A stretch of DNA of 64,000 bases from Prolixibacter denitrificans (lineage in GTDB: Bacteria > Bacteroidota > Bacteroidia > Bacteroidales > Prolixibacteraceae), in assembly GCF_003014495.1 (NCBI RefSeq), contig NZ_PYGC01000012.1, positions 1 through 64,000 on the forward strand. The letters run 5' to 3'. Shown here one piece after another: positions 24,245 to 33,860 of this stretch; position 1 is the first letter of the stretch, and every line of letters begins with the position of its first letter. The notes under the pieces were generated by a model. The model searched no databases, was not told the origin of the DNA, and saw only the letters and a list, made by a program, of their open reading frames with translations. Both the position numbers and the translations under genes were made by a program.

Positions 24245-26776
24245 CTACAGTGTTAACCTAACGGAAAGTCGCGGAGAGAAGGGAACCGATTCGGTATTAA
24301 TCTGAAGTGTGTTGGTGTCGTCGATTGGAACGGTTTCGAAAGAGGAATATTTGATGTTGTAATTGTCGAACAGGTTGAGGATAGAAAAGGCCACTTCACC
24401 GGTGATTTTTGCTGTTGAAAAGCGGTAGGTTGCTGCAACGTCTGTTCGCTGGTAGTCGGGTTCGGTATACGAATTGGGATCGGTCGGGTTGGTGTAAAGA
24501 GGGAATCCGCTACCATAAACATAGTTGGCTGACAAGTAAAACGGTTTGAGATTGATGATGCCGGCCAGTTTCAACTCATGTCGCTGATCTTGCGGTGCTC
24601 GTTGGTAATCCGCTGTTAGGAATTTTTCTTCGGCTTTGCCTAATGAATAGGAAAGCCAAACGGAATGCCCATGGAAATCCTTTTTCAGGAACAAATCGAG
24701 ACCATAACTTCGTCCTTTTCCATGCACGTGGGTTTGAACCCCGGTTTCGGTATCGGTCCGGAATTGTGTTAAACCGTCGATGTCTTTGTAATATCCTTCC
24801 AGGCTGGCCAGAAAATTCTTACCGTGAAACGACCAGCCACTCACGTAATGCGTCGCTTTCAGGACCGGGACATCTGTGCCGTCGGAGCCGAACCACAGAT
24901 ATTGGTAATTACCGACCGCGTCAATTACGGTGCTTTTGCTGATGAACTGGTTATAAACTCCCCATGCCGCGTTGAATTTCACGGATTGACTAACGGGAAT
25001 ACTGGCTGAAACCCGCGGCTGTATAAACAACTTTTGCTGGTCGAATGGCAAATCGAACCGGAAGCCCGCCTTTAGCTGAACATTTCCCGGAAGGGCAATA
25101 TGATCCTGCGCATAAAAGTTGAGGCGCTGCAGGTTCGTTTCCTGCGAAGAAAGATTGATTTCGGTTGTGTCGTTGACCAACTTCACCTGGTCGGCGATTA
25201 AACCGAATCCTGTTTCCAACGTGTTTATTTTATCGATGGCAAAACGGTTGGTGTTTTTTAAAGAAAACTGCGAAACCTGATTGTCGGTATTGGAATTGGT
25301 CCAGCTGGCCAGTCCTCTCCCCGGACCAAACCGGTTTTGGTAGTCACTGCGAATTTTATTGTCCAGGTTGGAATATTCGATGGTCAGACTTGAGGCATTT
25401 CCTTTGTTCCAGTTTTTCCCGTAGTAAACGGAGCCGCCTAGCTGTCGATTGTCTTCCTGTGTCGATTTCGAGATATCGAATTGAGTATTGGTTCGGTTGA
25501 GCGTGTATTTGAACTGGTCTTCACCTCCGAGTAAACTGATGTAAAAAAGGTCGCCATTGTCGCCGCGTGTCGAAAAGCGGAGGTTGGCATCATGAAACGT
25601 GTAGTCCGGACGTACATTGACACTGAGTGAATTTTGTCCCTGCCCACCTCCGGGGCCCGGTCCCTGGCCACCTGTTGTGGTCGTGGTCGTTCCTGTAAAT
25701 TCTACGTCATCAGGATTGTAGAGATTGTAATAGGTCTGCCGGAAGGCCAATAAAATGGATGATTTTTTTGAAAGCGGAACTTCCAGCATTCCGTTGGCTG
25801 TAACATTATTCAGCGCCAGATTGAGCCCCGGCTTGTAAGTTGAACCGTTTTTCCCGGCAATGTTGACAATGCCACCGACCCGTTCACCATAGCGCGCATC
25901 GTAGCCTCCCTTCATCACTTGAATATCTTTTACTACCAGCGGGTTCACAGCGCTGATGTTGTCGTTGAAGTTTTTTAATCCCCACAACGTGAATCCATCG
26001 AAAAGTACCTCGCTGTGACCTTCGTAACTTCCCCAGATAATCAGTCCGTTAGATTGTTCGCCGGCAGCCAGAACACCCGGTTGAAGACGAAGAAGATTGA
26101 AAACTGAGTTGTCATCATTTCCCGGAAGGAATTGCACAATCTGGTGATTCAAACGCATTACCCCGGGCGCATTGCCAATTTGCGTGGCTTTTTCGATGAC
26201 CTTGTTTTCTACCACAATTTCTTTTAGGCCGATGCTGGAAGGCGTGAGAATAAACCGGTAGTTGTTTCCTGGGGCACAAATGGTGTCGAGTATGTAGTGG
26301 CCCAGATGAGAAATCCGCAGGTGAAAAACGCTGTCCGTAGACGACAGGTAATGGAAGCTGCCTTTCAAATCGGTCGCCAGACCATGGTCGTTTATCAGGA
26401 CGTTAGAGTAGGCGAGTGGCTCGTGGGTGATGGCTTCGAGCATTTGTCCCGAAAGGGAGAATGTCTTTGGTGCTTCCGGGTTTTTTTCTTCCGGAAGGAT
26501 AATAAAAACGGTCCCCCTCTTTCGCCAGGTTAGAGGAAGACCTTTTAGTAGTGCTGAAATAGTTTCTTCGGGTGTATTGAACGAACCGGAAACGGATACG
26601 TGGTATTGTGATAAGGCGTTGTCGTTGAATGAAAGGTGGAGGTTGTATTTGTCGCGTAATCTGATGAGAACCTGGTTCAACGCCCTATTTTGTGCACTGA
26701 TTTCGTATTTCTGAGCGGAGGCAGAGGTTCCAAAAGCAAGAAGAATGAAAATGACGACAACGATTTTTCGCTTCAC
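24245..26776 (-). CDS. TonB-dependent outer-membrane receptor with STN signalling domain
   Basis: The 843-residue protein has a signal peptide (to about residue 21), an STN domain (about 23-90) that signals to FecR, a carboxypeptidase-regulatory-like domain (about 103-185), a plug (about 200-310, with MKGGYDARYGERVGGIVNI) and a beta-barrel to the C-terminus. An extracellular loop carries six Thr followed by a Gly/Pro/Gln-rich run. It probably imports an iron complex or other large ligand with TonB energy. It is third in the operon, three bases after fecR. No SusD partner is adjacent. Confidence 0.9.
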   Translation of the reverse strand: MKRKIVVVIFILLAFGTSASAQKYEISAQNRALNQVLIRLRDKYNLHLSFNDNALSQYHVSVSGSFNTPEETISALLKGLPLTWRKRGTVFIILPEEKNPEAPKTFSLSGQMLEAITHEPLAYSNVLINDHGLATDLKGSFHYLSSTDSVFHLRISHLGHYILDTICAPGNNYRFILTPSSIGLKEIVVENKVIEKATQIGNAPGVMRLNHQIVQFLPGNDDNSVFNLLRLQPGVLAAGEQSNGLIIWGSYEGHSEVLFDGFTLWGLKNFNDNISAVNPLVVKDIQVMKGGYDARYGERVGGIVNIAGKNGSTYKPGLNLALNNVTANGMLEVPLSKKSSILLAFRQTYYNLYNPDDVEFTGTTTTTTGGQGPGPGGGQGQNSLSVNVRPDYTFHDANLRFSTRGDNGDLFYISLLGGEDQFKYTLNRTNTQFDISKSTQEDNRQLGGSVYYGKNWNKGNASSLTIEYSNLDNKIRSDYQNRFGPGRGLASWTNSNTDNQVSQFSLKNTNRFAIDKINTLETGFGLIADQVKLVNDTTEINLSSQETNLQRLNFYAQDHIALPGNVQLKAGFRFDLPFDQQKLFIQPRVSASIPVSQSVKFNAAWGVYNQFISKSTVIDAVGNYQYLWFGSDGTDVPVLKATHYVSGWSFHGKNFLASLEGYYKDIDGLTQFRTDTETGVQTHVHGKGRSYGLDLFLKKDFHGHSVWLSYSLGKAEEKFLTADYQRAPQDQRHELKLAGIINLKPFYLSANYVYGSGFPLYTNPTDPNSYTEPDYQRTDVAATYRFSTAKITGEVAFSILNLFDNYNIKYSSFETVPIDDTNTLQINTESVPFSPRLSVRLTL

Positions 26777-26779
26777 GGT

Positions 26780-27649
26780 TTAGTGGCTTTGTTCGATCTG
26801 GTATACGTTTTTTGACTGTTTTACAAAGGTAAGCCCAAATGGCTCACAAACGTACTGCAGTACTTCAATAACCGGCATATTTCGTGTGAAATTTCCGCTG
26901 TAGGTGTAATCCAGGTTACTTTTTACCTTGATTTGAACATTGTACTGCCGTTCAATTTCCTGGAATACCAGTTTAATGGGCGTTCCGGTAAAGATGAACA
27001 TATCGTGCATCCAGGCATTCGATTGTTTCACATCGTAGTGCTGCACAACTTTCAGGTTTCCGTTCTTTTCCAGGTAAGCGTGCTGGTCAGGATGAAGGAT
27101 AATATTCTCGCGGGTAACGATGGACTCAACGCGAACCTTCCCGGTGAAACAGGTCACTTTGTAATCATCGCCGCGGGCATAAATGTTGAAACTGGTTCCC
27201 AAAACAGTCACTTCACCGTATTTCGAAACAACATCGAAGCGACTTCCTTTTTGTACTTCAAAGAAACCTTCACCATTGAGTTTGACGGTGCGGGCGATTT
27301 TCCACCAGTAGGGATGGTAGGTGATGGATGAACCGGCATTCAGATTGACCGTCGAACTGTCGGGAAGAAGTGCCAGTACGTGTTGGCCTGCCGGTGCATT
27401 GACCGTTTGGCTATAGAACCGGAGAAATGCTGTGGTGGCCAGTAAGACGATGATTACAGCGGCAGCAGCCAGCCTGTAAGGATTCATCCTTCTGACTTTC
27501 TTTTCCGGTTCTTTTCCGGCATTCATTTCCTTCGAAAGCGCTTCCCATACATCCTCTTTCGAGCGCGAATACGGATACTCGATTTTTGGATACTGGTCCG
27601 GCGAATTCTCGTGGAACTGGTTGTCGTTATATGGTAAATTCTTCTTCAT
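26780..27649 (-). CDS. FecR-family anti-sigma factor
   Basis: The 289-residue inner-membrane protein has a cytoplasmic N-terminus (about 1-57), one transmembrane helix (about 58-81, YRLAAAAVIIVLLATTAFL) and a periplasmic FecR domain (VLALLPDSSTVNLNAGSSITYH, then GEGFFEV and VTVLGTSFNIYA). The C-terminal FecR region (TYSGNFTRNMPVIEVLQYV) contacts the receptor STN domain. The gene abuts the sigma factor stop directly, which fits co-regulated sigma/anti-sigma production. Confidence 0.92.
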   Translation of the reverse strand: MKKNLPYNDNQFHENSPDQYPKIEYPYSRSKEDVWEALSKEMNAGKEPEKKVRRMNPYRLAAAAVIIVLLATTAFLRFYSQTVNAPAGQHVLALLPDSSTVNLNAGSSITYHPYWWKIARTVKLNGEGFFEVQKGSRFDVVSKYGEVTVLGTSFNIYARGDDYKVTCFTGKVRVESIVTRENIILHPDQHAYLEKNGNLKVVQHYDVKQSNAWMHDMFIFTGTPIKLVFQEIERQYNVQIKVKSNLDYTYSGNFTRNMPVIEVLQYVCEPFGLTFVKQSKNVYQIEQSH

Positions 27650-28141
27650 TTAATTCTCCATCGTCTTTTTCAGGAATGCCAGGGCATTCTTCATTCTTTT
27701 CTCAACTGCTTTGACACTTAAGCCGAGGCTAGCGGCTATTTCGTGGTATTTTAATTCATCCATCCGGCTCATCAGAAAAACGGTTCGTTGTTTTTCCGGC
27801 ATTCGCCGAAGTGCGGTTTCATAACGTTTCTCCAGTTCTTTGTACTGGAGTTGAGCTTCCGGACTTTCTTCCCGGTTACGGGAATTATGATGTTGTTTGA
27901 TGGAAAAATTGACTGCCAGTTTGTGCCGGCGGTACGAGCTGACAAACAAGTCGCTGGCCATTTTATACAACAGACCTTTGATATTGTCTGGCTTTACCAG
28001 GTATTTCTTTTCCCATAACCGCATGAACGTATCCTGTGCAATATCGGTGGCTAATTCCGGGTCGCCCGAACGATAGTACACATAATTGCGAATAGCATCA
28101 AAATGAGCGTCGAATAATTCTTTAAATTCTTCTTGCGTCAA
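27650..28141 (-). CDS. FecI-type ECF sigma factor
   Basis: The 163-residue protein has sigma region 2 (about 8-75, SGDPELATDIAQDTFMRLW) and region 4 (about 105-158, ALRRMPEKQRTVFLMSRM and KYHEIAASLGLSVKAVEKRM). It is the first gene of the sigma, anti-sigma, receptor unit and should be released when the receptor binds ligand. It most likely transcribes its own operon. Confidence 0.93.
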   Translation of the reverse strand: MTQEEFKELFDAHFDAIRNYVYYRSGDPELATDIAQDTFMRLWEKKYLVKPDNIKGLLYKMASDLFVSSYRRHKLAVNFSIKQHHNSRNREESPEAQLQYKELEKRYETALRRMPEKQRTVFLMSRMDELKYHEIAASLGLSVKAVEKRMKNALAFLKKTMEN

Positions 28142-28203
28142 AGGAACCTTATTTAGTATAAGCGAATTTACAAAACGCTTTTCAATTGTTGCTCTTTAAA
28201 GCC

Positions 28204-28221
28204 CCCGGCGTTTCCGCCGGG
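28204..28221 (-). terminator. Terminator after the surface lipoprotein gene
   Basis: CCCGGCG-TTTC-CGCCGGG lies between the lipoprotein stop and the sigma factor start, with outer bases that can extend the stem. On the minus strand it is followed by CTTTAAAG, so the T-tract is weak. Confidence 0.6.
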
Positions 28222-28289
28222 AGCATGAAAAATGAACTCTGCTGTCCGCCTGAACTCCAAAATGGCGGTTTTTTAGTACGATGAACTTT

Positions 28290-29231
28290 TTAGCCAAGCT
28301 TTTGTGACAGGCAGAATTCCCGGATGGTCATGTCGGTAGTTCCATCGCTGGTAGTTACCGTTACTACGTTGTCACAGGTGCCATCACCGTAATCAACTAC
28401 GGCGAAAACTTCACCGTTTTGCGAGTAGGTAATCTCCCCTTCGGTGATGAAACGACATTCACCTGTTTTAACCAGTGGACTGGTGATAACGTAGCTGTAC
28501 TCATTTCCATCCGAATCAATCACCTGAACAGAACCGGTTATTTCGATTACGTCGTCCGTCGGATCGAGTTCGGTATCCAGACCGGCTACCCAGGTGCGGG
28601 TTTTGTCGGAGATACGCTGAATGGTGGTTCCGTCAGGCATGGTGAAAGTCAGGTCGCTGGTGCAGCTGAATACTTGCTCAGTCGTTCCGTCGCCAGTATA
28701 GACGCGGGTAATGGTACCATCAATGCCGATGGAATCGACGCTGAAGTTTTCGAAGGTAACCGTTCGGGTACTGCCGTCAGTAAACATCGGGGCCGAAATG
28801 GTAATGGTGATAGTTCCGCTTAGCACGCGACCATTTGCCAGGACTGTGCTATCGCCGTAATCGATGACAATGGTTTTTGGGAATGCCGAATCTCCCACCG
28901 CAATATTAACATTGGGACAAACACCATTGCGGTAGCGTTTGTGGAAACTATAGTAATATCCAAAGCCATGACCTTCGGTCAGATCGGCACTTTTGAGCGT
29001 GCTGGTGTAGTCGTCGATTGCAGACTCAGCCGTTGAAATGAAATCAACTTCATAATTTACTTCTTCTGAAACGGCTTCTATGGTACTTTCGTCGCTGATG
29101 ATGGCGGAAACTGATTTGGTGAGCTGTGCATCAGTGATTTCCGGTGTGGATTCGAGGTCAGCCGATTTTTCACTACAACCAAATAATGCGGTGCCGGCTA
29201 TTACGACCATTGCTAATACAAGTTTTCTCAT
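28290..29231 (-). CDS. Bacteroidetes surface lipoprotein, unknown function
   Basis: The 313-residue protein has a lipoprotein signal (lipobox FGC, Cys19), then a beta-rich body. The body includes phrases I associate with a Bacteroidetes-only lipoprotein family: FPKTIVIDYGDS, NGRVLSGTITITIS, DKTRTWVAGLD, and near the end VVDYGDGTCDNVVTVT. No enzyme motif is visible. It lies directly upstream of the FecI-FecR-TonB operon on the same strand but has its own hairpin in between, so a shared role is only a guess. Confidence 0.75.
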   Translation of the reverse strand: MRKLVLAMVVIAGTALFGCSEKSADLESTPEITDAQLTKSVSAIISDESTIEAVSEEVNYEVDFISTAESAIDDYTSTLKSADLTEGHGFGYYYSFHKRYRNGVCPNVNIAVGDSAFPKTIVIDYGDSTVLANGRVLSGTITITISAPMFTDGSTRTVTFENFSVDSIGIDGTITRVYTGDGTTEQVFSCTSDLTFTMPDGTTIQRISDKTRTWVAGLDTELDPTDDVIEITGSVQVIDSDGNEYSYVITSPLVKTGECRFITEGEITYSQNGEVFAVVDYGDGTCDNVVTVTTSDGTTDMTIREFCLSQKLG

Positions 29232-29361
29232 GTCATTGATGTTTTGGTTAATTATTGATTTTTAACCCTACACCGAATGAGGCATGAGTTACCCTACCTT
29301 CTTTCGAAAAAAATATTCAGGAATAAAGAGAAGTGACTCAGTTTGGATAAATGAAATCGTA

Positions 29362-30552
29362 TCAGGCATTTACCCTGGCTGACTCGGGATGAAAGATAAG
29401 TCTGGCGAAAGCACCGTGCGATTCGTTATTTCCAATTTGCAATTGCCCGTTGTGCGATTCCATGATTAACTCAGTCAAATGTAGCCCCAGTCCAAAATTG
29501 GCATCGTGACGTTGGTAAGCGGAAAACGGTTTGAACGGATGCTCAATGATTTTTTCCGGGAAACCGGCACCTTCATCGTTAATGGTGACTTGTAGCATCT
29601 GATTTTTATTACAGATATCGATGGAAATGGTTCCGTTAACCGGTGAATGCGAAATGGCATTTTCCAGCAGGTTAATCAGCGCCTTGCTAATGTATTTCCT
29701 ATCGATCGTCAGAATCGTCTCCAATTTTGGTTTCTGGTGAAGAATTACTTTTAGGTTATGACTTCTGATTTTATCAGACAATTCGGCCAACGCCAGTTCA
29801 ACAATTTCATCTAAATCTGCTTCTTCCCGATTCAACGCCAGTTTGCCCCGGGACCGAAGATTTGAGACGTCCAAAGCCATGAAAGAGAATCGTTCGAGCC
29901 GTTGCACCGATAGGTCCAGTATCTCAACCAGTTCCTTCGATTCACCAACCATTTGTATACTCTTGAGTAATGAGAGTGAGCCCAGAACGCCGTTGAGTGG
30001 TGTCCGGATTTCGTGGCTGAGTAGCTGAATGAATTCCGACTTGGCTTTATCCAACAGGTGCAGCTCTTCGTTGGCTTTCAGCAGCTGCTGATTGAGGCTT
30101 TCCAGCTCTTCCGTCCGGTTTCTCACTTCATCTTCCAGCCAGTGATTTACTTCTTTTAGCTTTTTGCGGCTTAGACTTAATTCCACCTGTGTTTCAACGC
30201 GGGCAAGCAGTTCATCGAAGGCAAACGGCTTGCTGATATAATCGACTCCGCCACTTTGAAACCCTTTTTTTATACTCTCCATGTCGGTTTTTGCCGTTAG
30301 AAATATCACCGGCGTTTCAGCATTGTTATTTGACTCCCTAATTTGCTGACAAACGGAGAAACCGTCCATGTCCGGCATCATCACGTCCAGCAATATCAGG
30401 TCGAAAATTTCCAGCGAGCACCATTCCAGCGCTTCTTCTCCGTTCATGGCGTATTCGGGTTGATAACCCTGTTCCGTTAGCAGCTTAGCTAAAATTTGGA
30501 TGTTCCGTGGATTGTCGTCGACGATTAATATTCTTGCGTGATGGTTATTCAT
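29362..30552 (-). CDS. Receiver-histidine kinase hybrid (REC-HisKA-HATPase)
   Basis: The 396-residue cytoplasmic protein begins with a receiver domain (phospho-acceptor Asp56 in LILLDVMMPD), then a coiled coil (about 130-170), a HisKA domain with His180 (LSHEIRTPLNG) and an ATPase domain (DEGAGFP and FGLGLHLTE). There is no DNA-binding domain. Its ATG overlaps the stop of the upstream kinase gene by four bases, so the two proteins are made together; the upstream kinase may phosphorylate Asp56 and so control this kinase. Confidence 0.92.
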   Translation of the reverse strand: MNNHHARILIVDDNPRNIQILAKLLTEQGYQPEYAMNGEEALEWCSLEIFDLILLDVMMPDMDGFSVCQQIRESNNNAETPVIFLTAKTDMESIKKGFQSGGVDYISKPFAFDELLARVETQVELSLSRKKLKEVNHWLEDEVRNRTEELESLNQQLLKANEELHLLDKAKSEFIQLLSHEIRTPLNGVLGSLSLLKSIQMVGESKELVEILDLSVQRLERFSFMALDVSNLRSRGKLALNREEADLDEIVELALAELSDKIRSHNLKVILHQKPKLETILTIDRKYISKALINLLENAISHSPVNGTISIDICNKNQMLQVTINDEGAGFPEKIIEHPFKPFSAYQRHDANFGLGLHLTELIMESHNGQLQIGNNESHGAFARLIFHPESARVNA

Positions 30553-33515
30553 GGCTTTTCTGTTTTTAGCTTTTCAATAATTTCTGGAAATGCGCGGAAG
30601 AGCGTTTCTTCTTTCTCTATGTTGAATGTGTGAAACGCATGGTCCAACTCTTGTAAATAGCTCTTTATTTCCGGATGGTGAATTATTTCTGTGTTTGCAG
30701 AGATTTCTTCGATGAACTCTTTCATCATCTTTCGCGGCCTTATTCTCTGCATGCTATTCCATTTTTGCAGTAGTTCGTGTTCATTTTCCCCTGAAATGAC
30801 TGAAGCGGATTCATTGCCATGTTGTAAACGGTGGTTGTTTTTTTCGTTAACCGGTGGTAGGCAATTGGCAACTGTTTGGAGAAATTTCTTTCGTTCTATC
30901 GGTTTCTTAAGCAGCGCTTTGAACAGATTGGGGTATTGCTCTTTTTCTTCGGCTGTCAGTTCGGAAGCGGTGTATGCGATAAGCGGAATATCCTGCCATT
31001 GAGGATTGCTTTTGATGCTTCGGGCTGTCTCGAAACCACTCATTCCGGGCATTCTCAAATCAACGATAATAAGCTGCGGTTTCAGCCTTCTCATTATTTC
31101 CAGCGCGTGAGCTCCGTTCTCTGCTTCTGATATTTTTACCTGGCTTCCGCCGAAAAATCCACGGGTAACTTTTCGGTTAGCGCGATTGTCATCAACGATT
31201 AACACGCAGGAGCCGGCCAGGAGTTGATTGTCGATATGTGATTTTTGCTGATAGTCTGTATCATCGGCGTCCTTCACAACAGCAATATCAGGCAGAGTGA
31301 CATAGAAAGCGCTTCCCTGATTTAGTTTGCTTTCAAGCCTGATTTCGCCGCCCATTAGTTTAACCAGCCGGTGTGTGATGGCGAGTCCCAGGCCTGTTCC
31401 TCCGTATATTTTACTGTCCTGGTTATCGATCTGCTCAAAAGCTTCGAATATTTTTTCCTGTTCCTTATCGGCAATTCCGATCCCTGTATCTTCTACACGA
31501 AGAAGAATGGATGAAGAAGTTTCACTTTGATTTGTAGTTGAAACTTCAATCCGGATGTGTCCCTCGTCCGTAAATTTCAAAGCGTTGCTGATCAGGTTGA
31601 GCATGATTTGACGAAGCCGGAGTTCGTCCAATAGAAGTATCCGGGGCGTGCTTTCTGAAATCTCACTCAACATCCTGACTCCCTTTTGCGAAGCTTTTAA
31701 CCGGAATGTATCGACGATTTCCTTCATGAGAAGACGAATATCAACCGGAGTCTCTTTTAGGTCCATTTTTCCGGCGTCAATCTTCGAGAAATCGAGAACG
31801 TCATTAATCAAGTTCATGAGCACTTTTCCGCTCGATTGCATCGAAGAAAGATAATCCCGGTGCGTAGGATCTGTGATGCTTTGACTCAGAATCTCGGCAT
31901 AGCCCAAGATGGCGTTCATCGGGGTTCGTATTTCGTGCGACATGTTGGCCAGAAAGGCGCTTTTGATGCGAGTCGCTTCTTCTGCTTTTTCTTTGGACTG
32001 AATCAGTTCTTTTTGAATTTGTTTTCGCTCTGTGAAGTTGAGTAGAATGCAGTGCGAACGCAGGTAGTTTCCTTGTCTATCGTATTGGACACGTCCAGTG
32101 ACAAGGACGGTTATCGATTGCCCATCTTTTCGTTCCAGTGTCAGCTCCAGATCATTGATGTAGCCTTCGGTGGCAAATTTTTGAAAAAGCCTGGGGAACG
32201 ATTCTTTTGTTTCGTAACTGAATATTTTCCCAAACGGTTGTTCGATAATATCTTCCCGTGAATAGCCGGTGAGTTTGCTCCACTCTTGGTTGATACTCAA
32301 AAAGCAGCCACATTCGTCAAGCGACTGATAGGCAATAGGTGTATATTCAAATAAATTTCTGAAACGGTTTTCGCTTTCCATTAATGACTTCTCGGCCATG
32401 TACCTCTCCGTGATGTCGTCAATGCTCAGCAGGTACTTTCTCTCTCCCGAAGTTTGTATGGTTGCCGATGAAATCAACACATGCCGGGTGATGTTTGCAT
32501 TACCGTGTTTGATCTGCATGGTTCCTTCGACCTTGTGTTCGCCTGTTCCGCTTTGAATGGTGCGATTGAGTGTTTGCCGAATGGCGCAATGCCCACAATT
32601 GGGAGAAGTTCCACAAACATTGGGATATGCATTTACACAATGAAGAATATCGCCAACTAATTTGCCCACAAGTTCAGAATCAGGAGCAAAGTGGCTGTGT
32701 TGGATTCCGGGCTTGTTCACCTTTTCAATCCGGGCCCTCTCGTCCACCAGCATCATGATAATAGGGGCCTGATCGAAAATGGTATCAAGAATATTAGTCT
32801 TTTCCCGTAGTTCCTGCCTTGTTTGTGTTTCGGGAGTTATATCGCGGTAGCTGAAAACCCGGCCAATGGTTTGCTCTTTCTCTATAACAGGAAGGGAAGT
32901 GCGTTCAATTGTTCTTCCGTCTTTTAAATAGAGTGTGTCAGTTTTTTTGTTCTTGCTAAACCTTTCCGGCTTCTCCGAATATCCTTTTATTGTCAGGGAA
33001 GAGTTGATAAGTTGACTTTTGGTGAAATCAGATAATTCGGCCGCTGAAGCATTTTTTTTGACAAGAGGCTCCAGGTTCCACATCTTGATTAGCTGACTAT
33101 TGAAATGGATGATTTCTCCAGCAGTATTGAGTAGCAAAACCCCTTCATTATTGGCCTCCAGTGAAGTTTGCAGCATTTTTTTTAGTCCCTGAGCTGAGTC
33201 GCCGGAAGATGGAATTGAATGAATAGAGTCTTCGGAAATGGTTGTTAAGTCAGACTCAATCATCTCTTTTAGAGCTGTCAGCGGACGAATATCATGGGAC
33301 TCGATTGCTCTTTCAATGGTCAGGTAACCGAAAGTTGAGTCGTCAGGCCATTGAATTTTGCAATAATCAGGAGTGTCTTCAGGGAACTTAATGTGGCGAG
33401 ACGTAGAAGTTACCGTTAAATGAATAGACGTGTTGATATACAGGGATGTCAGCCGGAGAAGCTTTTGCCATCCTTGTTGAACAATCGAAGAGAGGTGCGG
33501 TTTGTCAGAGCTCAT
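30549..33515 (-). CDS. PAS-containing hybrid sensor histidine kinase
   Basis: The 988-residue protein has a short GAF-like start (IQWPDDSTFG), PAS domains at about 115-230, 245-375 and 385-500, HisKA with His527, HATPase (DTGIGI, GGTGLGLAI), a receiver domain with Asp819 and a ~130-residue tail that could be a degenerate Hpt-like helix bundle. The second PAS domain has four Cys (293, 301, 307, 310; CVNAYPNVCGTSPNCGHC) that may bind metal. There is no transmembrane helix. ATG 33515 was preferred over a TTG 15 bases upstream. Confidence 0.92.
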   Translation of the reverse strand: MSSDKPHLSSIVQQGWQKLLRLTSLYINTSIHLTVTSTSRHIKFPEDTPDYCKIQWPDDSTFGYLTIERAIESHDIRPLTALKEMIESDLTTISEDSIHSIPSSGDSAQGLKKMLQTSLEANNEGVLLLNTAGEIIHFNSQLIKMWNLEPLVKKNASAAELSDFTKSQLINSSLTIKGYSEKPERFSKNKKTDTLYLKDGRTIERTSLPVIEKEQTIGRVFSYRDITPETQTRQELREKTNILDTIFDQAPIIMMLVDERARIEKVNKPGIQHSHFAPDSELVGKLVGDILHCVNAYPNVCGTSPNCGHCAIRQTLNRTIQSGTGEHKVEGTMQIKHGNANITRHVLISSATIQTSGERKYLLSIDDITERYMAEKSLMESENRFRNLFEYTPIAYQSLDECGCFLSINQEWSKLTGYSREDIIEQPFGKIFSYETKESFPRLFQKFATEGYINDLELTLERKDGQSITVLVTGRVQYDRQGNYLRSHCILLNFTERKQIQKELIQSKEKAEEATRIKSAFLANMSHEIRTPMNAILGYAEILSQSITDPTHRDYLSSMQSSGKVLMNLINDVLDFSKIDAGKMDLKETPVDIRLLMKEIVDTFRLKASQKGVRMLSEISESTPRILLLDELRLRQIMLNLISNALKFTDEGHIRIEVSTTNQSETSSSILLRVEDTGIGIADKEQEKIFEAFEQIDNQDSKIYGGTGLGLAITHRLVKLMGGEIRLESKLNQGSAFYVTLPDIAVVKDADDTDYQQKSHIDNQLLAGSCVLIVDDNRANRKVTRGFFGGSQVKISEAENGAHALEIMRRLKPQLIIVDLRMPGMSGFETARSIKSNPQWQDIPLIAYTASELTAEEKEQYPNLFKALLKKPIERKKFLQTVANCLPPVNEKNNHRLQHGNESASVISGENEHELLQKWNSMQRIRPRKMMKEFIEEISANTEIIHHPEIKSYLQELDHAFHTFNIEKEETLFRAFPEIIEKLKTEKP

Positions 33516-33860
33516 GTTCTGTTGTCGCAAACAATTCTAATGGTTCATACTATTGTCGTCCAGGTTTTGGAAAATGATTTTTGGGTGGTCTGGGAGGTCG
33601 GTTTATGATAAATTAACGTCTTTTTTTTCAGAATATTTCCGTTCCCGTGAAAATGTAATACAGACTAAATAAGTATAGCACAGTAAAATTCATTGATGTT
33701 TTTATAAATGAATATTTTAGTCGGTCAGAACCAGTCTTCGCATATAAGGATATGGATAAAATTTGTTTTCAGACTGATTTTAACGAAGTGATTTTTCAAC
33801 AACAGCATGCACATTCGCACAGGCTGTTTTATCTTAGCACTTATTTTCAGAAAAGGTAAG
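33516..33860. other. Divergent promoter region
   Basis: This 345-base AT-rich gap separates the hybrid kinase gene (minus) from the metallo-hydrolase gene (plus). I see no hairpin, repeat or convincing -7/-33 pair in it. Both genes must have their promoters here. Confidence 0.5.

Noticed and set aside
24245-26776. TonB receptor considered as a SusC of a polysaccharide locus
   Set aside because: There is no SusD gene next to it, it carries an STN domain, and it belongs to a FecI-FecR unit.
33807-33860. Upstream extension of the metallo-hydrolase gene
   Set aside because: The extra 18 residues are not family-like, and ATG 33861 has a good ribosome site directly before the conserved start.
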